Part shown: positions 28,073-37,840 of the stretch, one piece after another
How the letters are laid out: every line of letters begins with the position of its first letter
Position numbering within the stretch: the stretch's first letter is position 1
Source of the DNA: Candidatus Jettenia ecosi
GTDB taxonomy: Bacteria > Planctomycetota > Brocadiia > Brocadiales > Brocadiaceae
Direction: 5' to 3'
NCBI GenBank assembly: GCA_005524015.1
Contig: SULG01000008.1
Span: 1-64,000, forward strand
Length of the DNA: 64,000 nt
Made by a program: the position numbers and the translations under genes
The notes under the pieces: model-generated
What the model was told of the DNA's origin: nothing
The model's input: only the letters and a program-made list of their open reading frames with translations
The model's database searches: none

Positions 28073-28477
28073 ATGATGGCAGTATTAGACCCACGTGCGG
28101 GACAATATTCACTTCTTATAACAGATGATGATGAATCATGCCGTGATAGTTTAAAAGACATATTCGAGCCTAAGGGTTATATTACCTATCTTGCTAGCTG
28201 TGGACGTGAAGCGGTAAAGATAGCCAGGACCGTAGATGTCGATTTATTAATTTTGGATGTACATCTTCCTGATTATAGTGGTCTTGAGACATTTAAAATT
28301 ATAAAAAAAGAAATTAGATTTGGTATTCCTTGTATCTTTATATCAGGGGAAATAACAAAAGAGCTTCAAATAGACCTTATTAGCGCAAACGCCTATACCC
28401 TGATATCAAAACCGATTAATGTTAATATTTTGAAAGATTCTGTAGAGCAAGTTATTGCCAAATATTATTGGAAATAG
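28073..28477 (+). CDS. Single-domain response regulator (receiver)
   Basis: This 134-residue protein is a lone CheY-like receiver domain. The acidic pocket (TDDDES), the phospho-acceptor Asp in LLILDVHLPDYSG, the Ser switch in CIFISGE and the Lys in LISKPIN are all present. There is no output domain, so it must act by binding a partner. No histidine kinase gene is nearby. It precedes groES by 100 bases, with no evidence of functional coupling. Confidence 0.88.
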   Translation: MMAVLDPRAGQYSLLITDDDESCRDSLKDIFEPKGYITYLASCGREAVKIARTVDVDLLILDVHLPDYSGLETFKIIKKEIRFGIPCIFISGEITKELQIDLISANAYTLISKPINVNILKDSVEQVIAKYYWK

Positions 28478-28576
28478 CCCATCTGTTGTGTATTACTGCG
28501 AGAATAAAATAATTGTAAGGTTAGAGCATCGATAAGGTTTTTAAGGTATTAGCTAAAGAAAGGAGTATTTTTATTT

Positions 28577-28864
28577 ATGAATGTAAAACCATTAGGTGAA
28601 AAATTACTCATAAAGAGAGACGAGGCTGAAGGGAAGACTGCGGGTGGCATCGTGTTGCCTGATACGGCTAAGGAGAAACCCAGAGAAGGTAAAGTTATTG
28701 CGTTAGGAGATGGAAAATTGCTGAAGAATGGTGAGCGGGTAAAATTTCAGGTTAAAGCAGGCGATAGGGTACTGTTTAGCTCTTACGGTGGCACTGAAGT
28801 GAAGATCGATGGTGAAGAATATCTGTTAATGTCCGAGGATGATATTCTCGCTATAATTAGTTAA
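28577..28864 (+). CDS. groES: Co-chaperonin GroES
   Basis: This 95-residue protein caps the GroEL ring. The start [18 protein letters not shown], the mobile-loop region [13 protein letters not shown] and the end EDDILAIIS are typical. It has AAAGGAG before the ATG. Only 17 bases separate it from groEL2, so the two form a classical groESL operon. Confidence 0.96.
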   Translation: MNVKPLGEKLLIKRDEAEGKTAGGIVLPDTAKEKPREGKVIALGDGKLLKNGERVKFQVKAGDRVLFSSYGGTEVKIDGEEYLLMSEDDILAIIS

Positions 28865-28881
28865 TATTTTAGGAGGTAGCG

Positions 28882-30501
28882 ATGGCTGCGAAAAAGATTA
28901 TCTATGGGTATGATGCCAGCGAGGCCGTAAAGAAGGGTATTCAGAAGTTGGCTCGCGCTGTTAAGGTCACGTTGGGGCCGAAAGGCCGGAACGTTGTCAT
29001 TGAAAAGAGTTTCGGGTCGCCAGTGGTGATTAACGATGGTGTTACTGTTGCAAAAGAGATTGAGCTTGAAGATCCCTATGAAGATATGGGCGCAAAGATG
29101 GTTAGAGAGGCTGCTTCAAAAACGAATGATATGGTAGGTGATGGAACTTCTACGGCAACACTTTTGGCTGAGGCTATATTTGAGGAAGGTATTAAGAACA
29201 TTACAGCCGGAGCAAATCCTGTTGATATTAAACACGGTATTGAGAAAGCTGTTGGCGCATTGACAAAAGAACTTACCAGGATAAGTATTAAAATATCGGG
29301 GAAAAAGGAAATTGCCCAAATTGCTACCATTGCTGCGAATAACGATGAGGAGATTGGCAATGAAATAGCAGATGCAATGGAAAAAGTTGGCAAAGACGGC
29401 GTTATTACTGTAGAGGAAGGAAAAAGTTTTAAGACTACCGTTGAACTTGTTGAGGGTATGCAGTTCGACAGGGGCTATTTATCCCCTTACTTCGTGACCT
29501 CTCCCGATACTATGGAAGCCATATTCGAGAATCCTTATATTTTGATCCATGAAAAGAAGTTATCTGCTATAAAGGATTTAGTTCCTTTATTAGAGAAGAT
29601 CGCTAAGTCAGGTAGAGCATTAGTTATTCTTGCAGAAGATGTAGAAGGTGAGGCGCTTAGTACGCTTGTTATCAATAAACTTCGGGGCACCTTGCAGTGT
29701 GTTGCTGTTAAGGCGCCCGGTTTTGGCGATAGACGGAAAGCAATGTTAGATGATATTGCTATTCTTACGAATGGTAAAGCCTTGTTTGAGGATTTGGGAA
29801 TACAGCTTTCCAGCATACAACTTACTGATTTGGGTAGGGCAAAGAAGGTTGTTATCGATAAAGATAAGACTACTATTATTAGTGGCGCTGGTGATTCAAA
29901 AGAAATTCAGGGAAGAATCTCACAGATCAAAGCAGAGATAACGATAACCACTTCTGATTATGACCGGGAGAAATTGCAGGAACGGCTTGCGAAGCTTGCA
30001 GGTGGAATCGCACAAATTAATGTCGGCGCTGCTACAGAAGTAGAAATGAAGGAGAAAAAGGCGCGTATTGAGGATGCGGTAAACGCTACAAGGGCTGCTG
30101 TAGAAGAAGGTATTCTGCCTGGAGGCGGAGTTGCTCTCATAAGGGCCTCAAAGGTTTTGGATACCGTGCCTGTTAAAGGAGATGAAAAGATTGGAATAAA
30201 TATTGTAAGGGTAGCTATTGAAAGACCTATCCAACAGATTGCTGAAAATGCTGGTCTTGAAGGTGCTGTTATATTACAAAAGGTAAAAGAGGGCACAGGC
30301 AATTTTGGTTATGATGCTTTTCGTGAACAATTTACGGACATGGTCGAGTCGGGTATTGTTGATGCTGCAAAGGTTGTAAAAGTAGCATTACAAAATGGCG
30401 CTAGCATTGCTGCATTGCTTCTTACGACCAACGCCGTTATTGGAGAAGTTCCTGAAGAGAAAGGAACAGAAGGCGCTACTCCGCATATGCACAAACATTA
30501 A
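28882..30501 (+). CDS. groEL: Chaperonin GroEL, copy 2
   Basis: This 539-residue chaperonin is paired with groES. The sequence is canonical ([32 protein letters not shown] replaced by [11 protein letters not shown]). Its C-terminal tail is [12 protein letters not shown], without Gly-Met repeats, unlike copy 1. It also differs from copy 1 at many internal positions, so the two are old paralogues, not a recent duplication. AGGAGG precedes the ATG at good distance. A strong terminator follows. Confidence 0.96.
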   Translation: MAAKKIIYGYDASEAVKKGIQKLARAVKVTLGPKGRNVVIEKSFGSPVVINDGVTVAKEIELEDPYEDMGAKMVREAASKTNDMVGDGTSTATLLAEAIFEEGIKNITAGANPVDIKHGIEKAVGALTKELTRISIKISGKKEIAQIATIAANNDEEIGNEIADAMEKVGKDGVITVEEGKSFKTTVELVEGMQFDRGYLSPYFVTSPDTMEAIFENPYILIHEKKLSAIKDLVPLLEKIAKSGRALVILAEDVEGEALSTLVINKLRGTLQCVAVKAPGFGDRRKAMLDDIAILTNGKALFEDLGIQLSSIQLTDLGRAKKVVIDKDKTTIISGAGDSKEIQGRISQIKAEITITTSDYDREKLQERLAKLAGGIAQINVGAATEVEMKEKKARIEDAVNATRAAVEEGILPGGGVALIRASKVLDTVPVKGDEKIGINIVRVAIERPIQQIAENAGLEGAVILQKVKEGTGNFGYDAFREQFTDMVESGIVDAAKVVKVALQNGASIAALLLTTNAVIGEVPEEKGTEGATPHMHKH

Positions 30502-30530
30502 TAAAAATTATCTATAGTATTGCATCTTTC

Positions 30531-30567
30531 AAAAAAGGCGTTGACTTTTAAATCAACGCCTTTTTTT
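30531..30567 (+). terminator. Rho-independent terminator after groESL
   Basis: Stem AAGGCGTTGA / TCAACGCCTT with an 8-base loop, followed by a T-run on the plus strand. A-run and T-run are symmetric, so it could work in both directions. It lies 30 bases after the groEL2 stop. Confidence 0.85.
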
Positions 30568-30684
30568 ATTAAAGATTGATTTTTATGCTTTTATTATTAA
30601 AATACCTAGCAACTATTACTCTGTAGAAACTATATTTTTTCATTTTTTCGAAATCTCCTTTATTTTGAATGTATTTGATGAATT

Positions 30685-32139
30685 ATGCCATTAACCAATC
30701 GTCGAAATCAGTATCAGTCTCCCTTCTCTGAACGATATGCGAGTACAGAGATGTGCTATATTTTCTCTGACCAATATAAATTTAGTACCTGGAGAAAACT
30801 TTGGATTGCCCTTGCAGAGGCGCAACAAGAACTTGGGTTACCATCTGTTACTTCTGATCAGATTGATGAAATGCGGCGCTTTCAGGATACGATTAATTTT
30901 GATGTTGCAAAAGAGTATGAGAAGAAGCTCAGGCATGATGTTATGTCGCATATTTATGCCTATGGTGAGCAATGTCCAAAGGCAAGAGCAATTATTCATC
31001 TTGGCGCAACGAGTGCTTATGTACAAGATAATACTGATCTCATCCAAATGAAAGCGGGACTGTATATTATCCTTGCAAAGCTGATAAATACGATAAAAAT
31101 TCTTTCCCATCAAGCAATGAAATATAAAACTCTTGCAACCTTAAGCTTTACTCATTTCCAGCCAGCCCAGCCGACAACATTAGGAAAACGTATTTGCTTG
31201 TGGATACAGGACTATGTTTTAGATGTTGAGGAGCTTGAAATGAGGATCAGTCATTTACGGTTCCACGGCGTAAAGGGTACAACGGGCACACAAGCCAGCT
31301 TTATGTCACTCTTCCATAATGATACGGAAAAGGTCAAAAGACTCGATGAGCTTGTTACAAGAAAAATGGGATTTGAGAGTTCTTATCCGGTAACCGGGCA
31401 AACCTATCCGCGTAAGGTTGATAGCCAAATTATATTTTGTCTTGCCGGTATAGCAGAATCTGCCCACAAATTTTCTAATGATATGAGATTGCTTCAGCAT
31501 CTGAAAGAGGTGGAAGAGCCGTTTGAGGAAGAACAGATTGGTTCATCAGCCATGGCCTATAAAAGAAACCCTATGCGTTGTGAGCGCATAGCTGCTCTTG
31601 CGCGTTACGTATTGTGTAATTGTCTGAATCCGGCATTTACCGCAGCATCACAATGGTTTGAAAGGACATTGGATGATTCTGCCAATAAGAGAATTTCAGT
31701 TCCGGAGGCGTTTCTTGCTATCGATGGCATATTAAATATTGTACTCAATGTTGCTTCCGGATTTAACGTTTATTCCTCTGTTATTCATCGGCATCTTGTT
31801 GAAGAGATACCCTTTATGATAACAGAGAATATCCTTATGGAGGCAGTAAATGCAGGAGGTGACCGTCAGGCGGTTCATGAAAGTATCCGCAAACATGCAA
31901 TGGAGGCCGCTTCAAAGATGAAGGAAGAGGGAAACACAAATGATCTTTTGGAACGAATTTCACAAGATCCGCTATTTTCACGAATTAGACCAAAGATAAA
32001 GGAGATTTCTGATCCAATTAAATTGGTTGGCAGGGCGCCGCAGCAGACAGAAGAATTTATAACTCAGGTTATAGAACCTCTCTTACACCGGTATAATCAT
32101 CTTATTGATAAAGAATTAATACCAGCATTGCATGTGTAA
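30685..32139 (+). CDS. purB: Adenylosuccinate lyase
   Basis: This 484-residue fumarase-superfamily enzyme acts twice in purine synthesis, releasing fumarate from SAICAR and from adenylosuccinate. The family signature GSSAMAYKRNPMRCE is intact, as are the His-bearing HLGATSAYVQDN and FTHFQPAQPTT blocks. The start resembles other PurB enzymes of the eukaryote-like subgroup (YRSPLSERYAS type). No strong ribosome binding site precedes the ATG. thiE follows 41 bases later. Confidence 0.93.
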   Translation: MPLTNRRNQYQSPFSERYASTEMCYIFSDQYKFSTWRKLWIALAEAQQELGLPSVTSDQIDEMRRFQDTINFDVAKEYEKKLRHDVMSHIYAYGEQCPKARAIIHLGATSAYVQDNTDLIQMKAGLYIILAKLINTIKILSHQAMKYKTLATLSFTHFQPAQPTTLGKRICLWIQDYVLDVEELEMRISHLRFHGVKGTTGTQASFMSLFHNDTEKVKRLDELVTRKMGFESSYPVTGQTYPRKVDSQIIFCLAGIAESAHKFSNDMRLLQHLKEVEEPFEEEQIGSSAMAYKRNPMRCERIAALARYVLCNCLNPAFTAASQWFERTLDDSANKRISVPEAFLAIDGILNIVLNVASGFNVYSSVIHRHLVEEIPFMITENILMEAVNAGGDRQAVHESIRKHAMEAASKMKEEGNTNDLLERISQDPLFSRIRPKIKEISDPIKLVGRAPQQTEEFITQVIEPLLHRYNHLIDKELIPALHV

Positions 32140-32180
32140 TGTGCGGATGCGGATAATGTAACTTTGTTATTCTTTATTTT

Positions 32181-32825
32181 ATGGTAAGGAAAGAATCATC
32201 AAGTAAGCTCTCCTTTATATTGATTACCGATAGGAATCTTTGTAAGCAATCGTTTTTTACTACGATAAAACTGGCGCTTAAAGGCGGTATTAAAACTATA
32301 CAATTGAGAGAAAAGAGGCTTACGACATATGAACTTTATTCTTTAGCATCTGAATTACGAACGATAACCTCGGATTTTAAAGCAAATTTAATTATTAATG
32401 ACAGGGTCGATATTGCCCTTGCAGTGGAAGCCGATGGTGTACATTTAGGATGGCAATCCTTGCCCTATAATATAGTAAGGAAATTGTTTGGTTTTGAAAA
32501 ATTGATAGGTGTATCGACCCATACTATTCAAGAGGCACTGCAGGCTCAAGAGAATAAGGCGGATTATATTACCTTTGGGCCTGTCTTTACCACACCTTCA
32601 AAGGCAGGACTTTTAAATCCTGTCGGACCCGATGAAATTCAAAAACTGAAAAACAAGGTACATATACCTGTTGTTGCTCTGGGCGGAATTCATGAAGGAA
32701 ATGTAGAAGCTGTTTTGGATAAAGGGGCAGATGGGATCGCTGTTATTTCAAGTATTATGTATGCCGATAATCCAGAAAATGCAGCCAGATCTTTATCTCA
32801 TAAAATCGGCGTATATAAGAAATAA
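32181..32825 (+). CDS. thiE: Thiamine-phosphate synthase
   Basis: This 214-residue TIM-barrel enzyme joins the pyrimidine and thiazole halves of thiamine. Recognisable are LREK near residue 42, ANLIINDRVDIALAVEADGVHLGW, IGVSTHTIQEA, YITFGPVFTTPSK and VVALGGIHEGN. All substrate-contacting blocks are in place. No TPP riboswitch was recognised upstream. It may be co-transcribed with purB, 41 bases before it. Confidence 0.9.
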   Translation: MVRKESSSKLSFILITDRNLCKQSFFTTIKLALKGGIKTIQLREKRLTTYELYSLASELRTITSDFKANLIINDRVDIALAVEADGVHLGWQSLPYNIVRKLFGFEKLIGVSTHTIQEALQAQENKADYITFGPVFTTPSKAGLLNPVGPDEIQKLKNKVHIPVVALGGIHEGNVEAVLDKGADGIAVISSIMYADNPENAARSLSHKIGVYKK

Positions 32826-32884
32826 TTTTGTTTTTCTTAAAGCGACAGGGTTTTTAAACAAAAATGATTAAACAGGAGATGCCT

Positions 32885-33268
32885 ATGCAATTATTAGAAA
32901 AATTACATTTTAATGAGAAGGGACTTATTCCATCGGTGATTGTAGATATCGTGGATGGAAAGGCGCTCACGTTATGCTACATGAATAAAGAAGCGGTTAC
33001 AAAAACGATTGAAACAAGTAAGGTGCATGTGTTTCGCCGTTCTCAAAACCGGCTCATGATTAAAGGAGAAAGTTCGGGTCATATTCAGGTTGTAAAAAGG
33101 GTGTTTTTTGATTGCGAAGGGAACTCGCTTGTTTTTATGGTAGAACAACAAGTAGCTGCATGTCATGCTGGTTATAAAACGTGTTTTTATCGGGAATATT
33201 TTCCCAAAACAGATAGTATCCAGATTGTAGAAAATAAGATATTTGATCCTGATAAAGTCTATAAATAG
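32885..33268 (+). CDS. hisI: Phosphoribosyl-AMP cyclohydrolase
   Basis: This roughly 127-residue enzyme opens the adenine ring of PR-AMP in histidine biosynthesis. The zinc and magnesium ligands appear in DCEGNSLVFMVEQQVAACHAG and TCFYREYF. It is a stand-alone HisI without the HisE pyrophosphatase half. AGGAG sits six bases before the ATG at 32885, so I prefer that start over ATGs at 32864 and 32879. No other his genes are nearby. Confidence 0.9.
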   Translation: MQLLEKLHFNEKGLIPSVIVDIVDGKALTLCYMNKEAVTKTIETSKVHVFRRSQNRLMIKGESSGHIQVVKRVFFDCEGNSLVFMVEQQVAACHAGYKTCFYREYFPKTDSIQIVENKIFDPDKVYK

Positions 33269-33316
33269 CAGACTAATAAAACGATGATAACAAAATAAAA
33301 TTCATTGAAAAAACGC

Positions 33317-33345
33317 TTGAAAACGATTATGTCAGATGTTATAGT
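33317..33345 (+). promoter_or_regulatory. Probable sigma-70 promoter for the OmpA lipoprotein gene
   Basis: TTGAAA, 17 bases, then TATAGT, about 77 bases upstream of the ATG at 33422. Confidence 0.5.
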
Positions 33346-33421
33346 TTAACTTTATTAAAATTTTGACTGTTTCAATTAGAGTATCGATACTTTATTTTGC
33401 CTCACCTGCGGAGGAAAAGAT

Positions 33422-34171
33422 ATGTTTAAGCGTGGTAAATATGTAAAGTTTTTACTTTTAATAGCCTTTATAGGAATGACGGGTTGCGCTGAATTGAATG
33501 AATTGAGAGATTTAAACAGAAGACAGGCAATTACCATAAGAGATCAATCTGAAGAGATCGATAACCTTGAGAAACAGCTTTCTTCTGTTTCTGATAGGCT
33601 TAAATCAAGTGAAGCAGAAATGAGCAAACTCAGGCAGCTTGCAAAGTCAATCGGAGGAGGTGTATCTGTGCGGGATACCGTAGAGGGGCCAGTAATACTT
33701 TTTCCGGAAAAGATACTTTTTGATTCAGGTATGGCCACAATAAAATCCAATGGAGAAAAGGCGCTGGGAAAGATGGCAGGGTTCCTAGATGAAAATCCTT
33801 CCATTTCCATAAGGATAGATGGTCATACAGATACTGATCCGATTATAAAAACAAAACATCTCTGGGATTCTAATCATCATTTATCAGCGGCGCGAGCGCT
33901 TAGTGTATTTCATTTTTTAACGAAAACAGAGAATATCGCAGAAAAAAGGATTCATGTTGCCGGGTTTGGTCCTAATCGTCCGATAGCACCCAATACTAAT
34001 TCTACCGGGAAAAAAGGAAACAGACGGGTAGAATTTTTGATATTAACGAGCGTTGCTTCCCTGCCTCCTAAAGACACTTCGCTGTCTGAGGTAGAAGCAG
34101 AGAATCCTTATGAGATTGAAGAAGAGTCAGAAGAAGCAGCTCCTGCTGTAACCGAAGAAAGTGAAGAATAG
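33422..34171 (+). CDS. OmpA-domain outer-membrane lipoprotein
   Basis: This 249-residue Pal-like protein probably tethers the outer membrane to the cell wall. Residues 1-22 are a lipoprotein signal ending in the lipobox MTGC (Cys22). A coiled coil (about 25-75) leads to an OmpA domain with SIRIDGHTDTDP, SAARALSVFHFL and NRRVEFLI. The last 30 residues are an acidic Glu-rich tail, not part of the usual domain. AGGAGG-like sequence (GGAGGAAAAGAT) precedes the ATG. It stands alone with its own promoter. Confidence 0.9.
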   Translation: MFKRGKYVKFLLLIAFIGMTGCAELNELRDLNRRQAITIRDQSEEIDNLEKQLSSVSDRLKSSEAEMSKLRQLAKSIGGGVSVRDTVEGPVILFPEKILFDSGMATIKSNGEKALGKMAGFLDENPSISIRIDGHTDTDPIIKTKHLWDSNHHLSAARALSVFHFLTKTENIAEKRIHVAGFGPNRPIAPNTNSTGKKGNRRVEFLILTSVASLPPKDTSLSEVEAENPYEIEEESEEAAPAVTEESEE

Positions 34172-34429
34172 TAGTTTGTGGAGTATTTCTTTTGATAGTC
34201 TTTACCATTGCATTATCACAAGAAACGTTGGTTTAGAAATTGTATTAATATAAAAATTTATATACGCCTAACCTGTTTCACCACAATTCCCAAACCAAGT
34301 TGTAAAACAACCCAAACGCTGTCCAAAAGACTTCATCACTTTGAGGACACGAGAATTGAGATATAATTTATAAATATTGTTTATAGTATTTTATTAACTA
34401 TTTATGGATCTATTATAGGTTTTGTTAAT

Positions 34430-36295
34430 GTGAAGAGTGTAAAAAATCAACCTGGGATACAAGAAAAAGAAATAAGCGGTAATATTGTGCAGATGAGTAG
34501 AAGTCGGGTTATCCAAAACAAAAAAGATGATTCCAGTAAAATCTGGGAATTTTTTTGTTCTGTCAAGCTTGCTGTAGTGATTATTTTGGTTATGGTTGTG
34601 GCTTGTATCTTAGGAACGGTAATTTTACAAGAGAGAACATTGGATGAGTATACCGCAAGATACGGATATGGATTGGCGACTTTCTTTAGAGTAACTCAAT
34701 TAAATAATGTGTTTTACTCCTATTGGTTTTCGTTTCTTTTGATATTGCTGTGTGCTAATCTCATTTGTTGCACGATCAAACGATGGAGAAATACATTTTT
34801 ACAAACGGGTTTTATTCTCACCCATCTAAGCCTTGTCTTAATATTGATAGGTGGTGTTGTAAAATTTCAACTAGGTGTAAAAGGCGGTGTGAATGTCTAT
34901 GAGGGAAAAACAGTAAATTATTTTCTTACACAAATGATTAATCGGCAAGGAAAAATGGATTATATTAAAAAGGATTTACCATTTTCTATTGCCCTGGACG
35001 ACTTTATCTTAGAGAAAAATGAGCCGAAATACCAGCTTGTATCGTATGTGAAGGATAAAGATCGCCAGAAAGTGTTAGAGGTAAAACCCGGGAAAAGGCA
35101 GCGGGTTCCCGGATCAGGCTATAAAGTAACTATTAAGGATTATATTCCGGATGCAGAATTAAAACAAGAACCGATAAACACATCTGACAAACCAGAAAAC
35201 CCTGCTGTTTTTGTAAGGTTATTTGGTTCCGAGGATCTTGCTGCTGAGGGGTGGTTGTTGGCAAATGCCCGTAACTCTTATGATGATAAGAAGCAAAATT
35301 TACGTGTAGAATATATCTGGATGCCATCTCAGGAGGAACTGGATAAGGCTGTTAGTTCTGTTGGATCTTCTCAGGCGAAGTTGTCTGTCACCATATCAGA
35401 CCACACTCAGGATTATCCTTTAGAGTTAAATAAAGTTTTTAAGATTGAAGGAACCAATTATTCCGCAAAGATGTTACAGTATGTATTTAACTATGGGGAT
35501 AGACGCCCTGTAGGTGAACAGCCAATGGACAATCCTGCTGTTCAGGTAGAAATCAATGGTCCCGAAGGGACTGAAACCCGCTGGGTGTTTGAAAAATTTC
35601 CCGATTGGGATAAAATGCATCCTTCGAAATATAAGAATTTAAAATTAACCTGCAGTGGGATTGAAAGTACCCATATGGCAAAAAACACGGTAAGGTTTTT
35701 GCATTCGCCAGAAGGAAAGCAGGTAATGCTTTATATAAAGGATAAACGCATTGTTGAAACCATACCTTGGGAACTGGGAAAAAAGTATACGATTTCTGGT
35801 GTAGGTAGCCAAATCATGGTATCTGATTATTTTCCAGCATTTGACTTCAAACAAGAAGTTGTAAAAAAATCAGATGAGATAGGGGTACCGGCTATTTTTG
35901 TTGAGGTGGAAGGGCCAAGTGGAAAAGCTGATGATTGGTTGTTCTCCAATAATCAGTATGCCACATGGTATACTGATAATAATCTTGCTCTCGTTTACGA
36001 ATCAACCGGTGATTCGATCAAGCATTTTACCAGTAAGTTGCGAATTGTGGATAATGGTCAAACGGTTGCGGAGAAGACTATCAGGGTAAATGATCCTTTG
36101 AAATATAAAGGGTATGTTATTTATCAGTCAAGTTACGATCCGGAAGCTGGGAATTTTTCTGGTTTACAAATTGTTAAAGATCCCGGTATTCCTGTGGTGT
36201 ACTCGGGTTTTGGGGCGCTGTGCTTTGGCGTTATATTTATATTTTACGTAAAGCCATTTCTACGGAAAAAAACAAAGAAAGAGATGGAGGAATAA
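34430..36295 (+). CDS. resB: ResB/Ccs1 cytochrome c biogenesis protein
   Basis: This roughly 621-residue membrane protein is one half of the system II cytochrome c maturation complex, which delivers heme to apocytochromes outside the membrane. Helices lie near residues 45-70, 95-115 and 120-140, with a fourth before the C-terminus (VVYSGFGALCFGVIFIFYV). The large domain between them faces the periplasm. The frame opens at a GTG with no strong ribosome binding site; an ATG at 34493 is an alternative. ccsA follows after one base. In an anammox-type cell this pair would serve the many multiheme cytochromes, which is inference. Confidence 0.88.
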   Translation: MKSVKNQPGIQEKEISGNIVQMSRSRVIQNKKDDSSKIWEFFCSVKLAVVIILVMVVACILGTVILQERTLDEYTARYGYGLATFFRVTQLNNVFYSYWFSFLLILLCANLICCTIKRWRNTFLQTGFILTHLSLVLILIGGVVKFQLGVKGGVNVYEGKTVNYFLTQMINRQGKMDYIKKDLPFSIALDDFILEKNEPKYQLVSYVKDKDRQKVLEVKPGKRQRVPGSGYKVTIKDYIPDAELKQEPINTSDKPENPAVFVRLFGSEDLAAEGWLLANARNSYDDKKQNLRVEYIWMPSQEELDKAVSSVGSSQAKLSVTISDHTQDYPLELNKVFKIEGTNYSAKMLQYVFNYGDRRPVGEQPMDNPAVQVEINGPEGTETRWVFEKFPDWDKMHPSKYKNLKLTCSGIESTHMAKNTVRFLHSPEGKQVMLYIKDKRIVETIPWELGKKYTISGVGSQIMVSDYFPAFDFKQEVVKKSDEIGVPAIFVEVEGPSGKADDWLFSNNQYATWYTDNNLALVYESTGDSIKHFTSKLRIVDNGQTVAEKTIRVNDPLKYKGYVIYQSSYDPEAGNFSGLQIVKDPGIPVVYSGFGALCFGVIFIFYVKPFLRKKTKKEMEE

Positions 36296-36296
36296 G

Positions 36297-37145
36297 ATGA
36301 GCTTAATTAATATTACTTTGATTGTATATGTAGTAGCGTCTATTGCTTATATAGCAAGAGAAATCTGGCCGTCTGCTGGTATAAGATGGGCGTCCCTTGG
36401 ATTATTTATTTTAGCATTTTGTTTGAATCTGGCAATGGTAACAAAACGTTCAATAGAAGCTGGTCATCCGCCTTTTTCTAATCTGTATGAGTCGTTAATC
36501 TTTTATGCATGTTGCACAACCTTCGTATATATTATATTTGAATTTGTCTATAACTTTAGAATCGTGGGAGCATTAGCATCTGTTTTGTCAATGTTGATAT
36601 TGCTCTATGCAACGCTTCAAGATGATACTATAAGACCCATTATGCCGGCATTGAAAAGCAATTGGATGTTAGTGCATGTTGTTACCTATATGCTTGGGTA
36701 TGCTGCCTTTGGTATTTCCTTTGTGACAAGTATTATATTTTTAGTAGCCAAGCCTTTTGTCAAAAAAACACACGGGAGTTCTCGTGAGGAAGAAAAGGAA
36801 ATATTACCTCGAAATTTTGATAAGTTAAGTTATAAAATCGTTGCCTTTGGATTTCCTTTCCTTACTTTGGGTCTGGTTACTGGCGCTGTTTGGGCAAAAA
36901 AGGCATGGGGTGATTATTGGTCGTGGGATCCAAAAGAGACCTGGTCTTTAATTACGTGGCTTGCATATTTAGTATATTTACATACTCCCCTCGTTTTACC
37001 AAAGATGAATATTAATAAATCAAAGGCAGCTGTTATGCTAGCGATTTGGTTGCTTATTTCTTTTGGAATAGTAAACTTTACCTTTGTTGGTATGAACTAT
37101 TTACCTTCTGCAGAAGACAGTGCTCACGTTTACGGGTCTAAATAG
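36297..37145 (+). CDS. ccsA: CcsA-type cytochrome c biogenesis protein
   Basis: This 282-residue protein has about eight membrane helices and the heme-binding tryptophan-rich WWD motif (WGDYWSWDPKETW). Conserved external His residues (HPPFSNLYESL, VHVVTYM, LHTPLV) flank it. It pairs with ResB to carry and attach heme in system II maturation. The ATG lies one base after the resB stop, with GGAGG overlapping the end of resB, so the two are tightly coupled. Confidence 0.93.
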   Translation: MSLINITLIVYVVASIAYIAREIWPSAGIRWASLGLFILAFCLNLAMVTKRSIEAGHPPFSNLYESLIFYACCTTFVYIIFEFVYNFRIVGALASVLSMLILLYATLQDDTIRPIMPALKSNWMLVHVVTYMLGYAAFGISFVTSIIFLVAKPFVKKTHGSSREEEKEILPRNFDKLSYKIVAFGFPFLTLGLVTGAVWAKKAWGDYWSWDPKETWSLITWLAYLVYLHTPLVLPKMNINKSKAAVMLAIWLLISFGIVNFTFVGMNYLPSAEDSAHVYGSK

Positions 37146-37249
37146 TCTCTTGAGATAAATACAGGTTCCAGAAATTATACCAGTTGTTTGCATTTAATTT
37201 ATCTGTATGCATAATAATATCCCAAGAGTATTATTGAGAGGGGATAAAC

Positions 37250-37537
37250 ATGCCGATGACAAGAGAACATGTTTCTATTCATGGTAAGGTTCAAGGTGTG
37301 TTTTTTCGGGCTTCTGCAAAAGATATGGCTCGTCTTTTCGGTGTTAAGGGATGGATAAAGAATTGCATTGATGGCAGTGTTGAGGCCGTTTTTGAAGGTG
37401 AAAAAGAAGCAGTCGATAGTGTTGTGAATTGGTGTAAAAAAGGACCTCCTGGCGCTTTAGTTACCAGTATAGATGTGGAAAAAGAAAAATATTTGGGTGA
37501 ATTTAACGATTTCTCAATAGTTTACTCGCATGCTTGA
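37250..37537 (+). CDS. acyP: Acylphosphatase
   Basis: This 95-residue enzyme hydrolyses acyl phosphates. The signature is complete: GKVQGVFFRASAKDMA (catalytic Arg) and VKGWIKNCIDGSVEAVFEG (catalytic Asn). GAGAGG precedes the ATG. The stop overlaps the start of the next gene by 8 bases, so acyP, yggU and ileS form one unit. Confidence 0.93.
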   Translation: MPMTREHVSIHGKVQGVFFRASAKDMARLFGVKGWIKNCIDGSVEAVFEGEKEAVDSVVNWCKKGPPGALVTSIDVEKEKYLGEFNDFSIVYSHA

Positions 37538-37823
37538 TATCACTCCAACAAATTCTGGTGTTATCCTGTCTATTCGTACTCAACCCAGATCAAGTAAAAA
37601 TCGTATTATTGGTGAATACGGAGGACGTTTAAAGTTAGCTGTCACCGCTATAGCTGAAAAGGGTAAAGCAAATAAAGCTGTAATTGAATTGTTAGCAGAT
37701 ACATTCCATATTCATGAATCTTCCATACATATTATTTCAGGAGAATCCTCCCGAGACAAGAGATTAATGATTGAGGGATTAACCCCTGAAGATTTAGAAT
37801 CCTTGTTAAATCATCAATCTTAA
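37530..37823 (+). CDS. DUF167/YggU family protein
   Basis: This 97-residue protein matches the YggU/UPF0235 family, with [39 protein letters not shown] and [14 protein letters not shown]. The function is unknown. It starts inside the end of acyP and is followed by ileS after 17 bases. Confidence 0.9.
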   Translation: MLDITPTNSGVILSIRTQPRSSKNRIIGEYGGRLKLAVTAIAEKGKANKAVIELLADTFHIHESSIHIISGESSRDKRLMIEGLTPEDLESLLNHQS

Positions 37824-37840
37824 GGAAATCACCCATCTCA

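Noticed and set aside
26090-28576. CIRCE operators before the two groEL loci
   Set aside because: No TTAGCACTC-N9-GAGTGCTAA or close variant was found.
32100-32181. TPP riboswitch before thiE
   Set aside because: The gap to purB is only 41 bases and lacks the conserved CUGAGA core.
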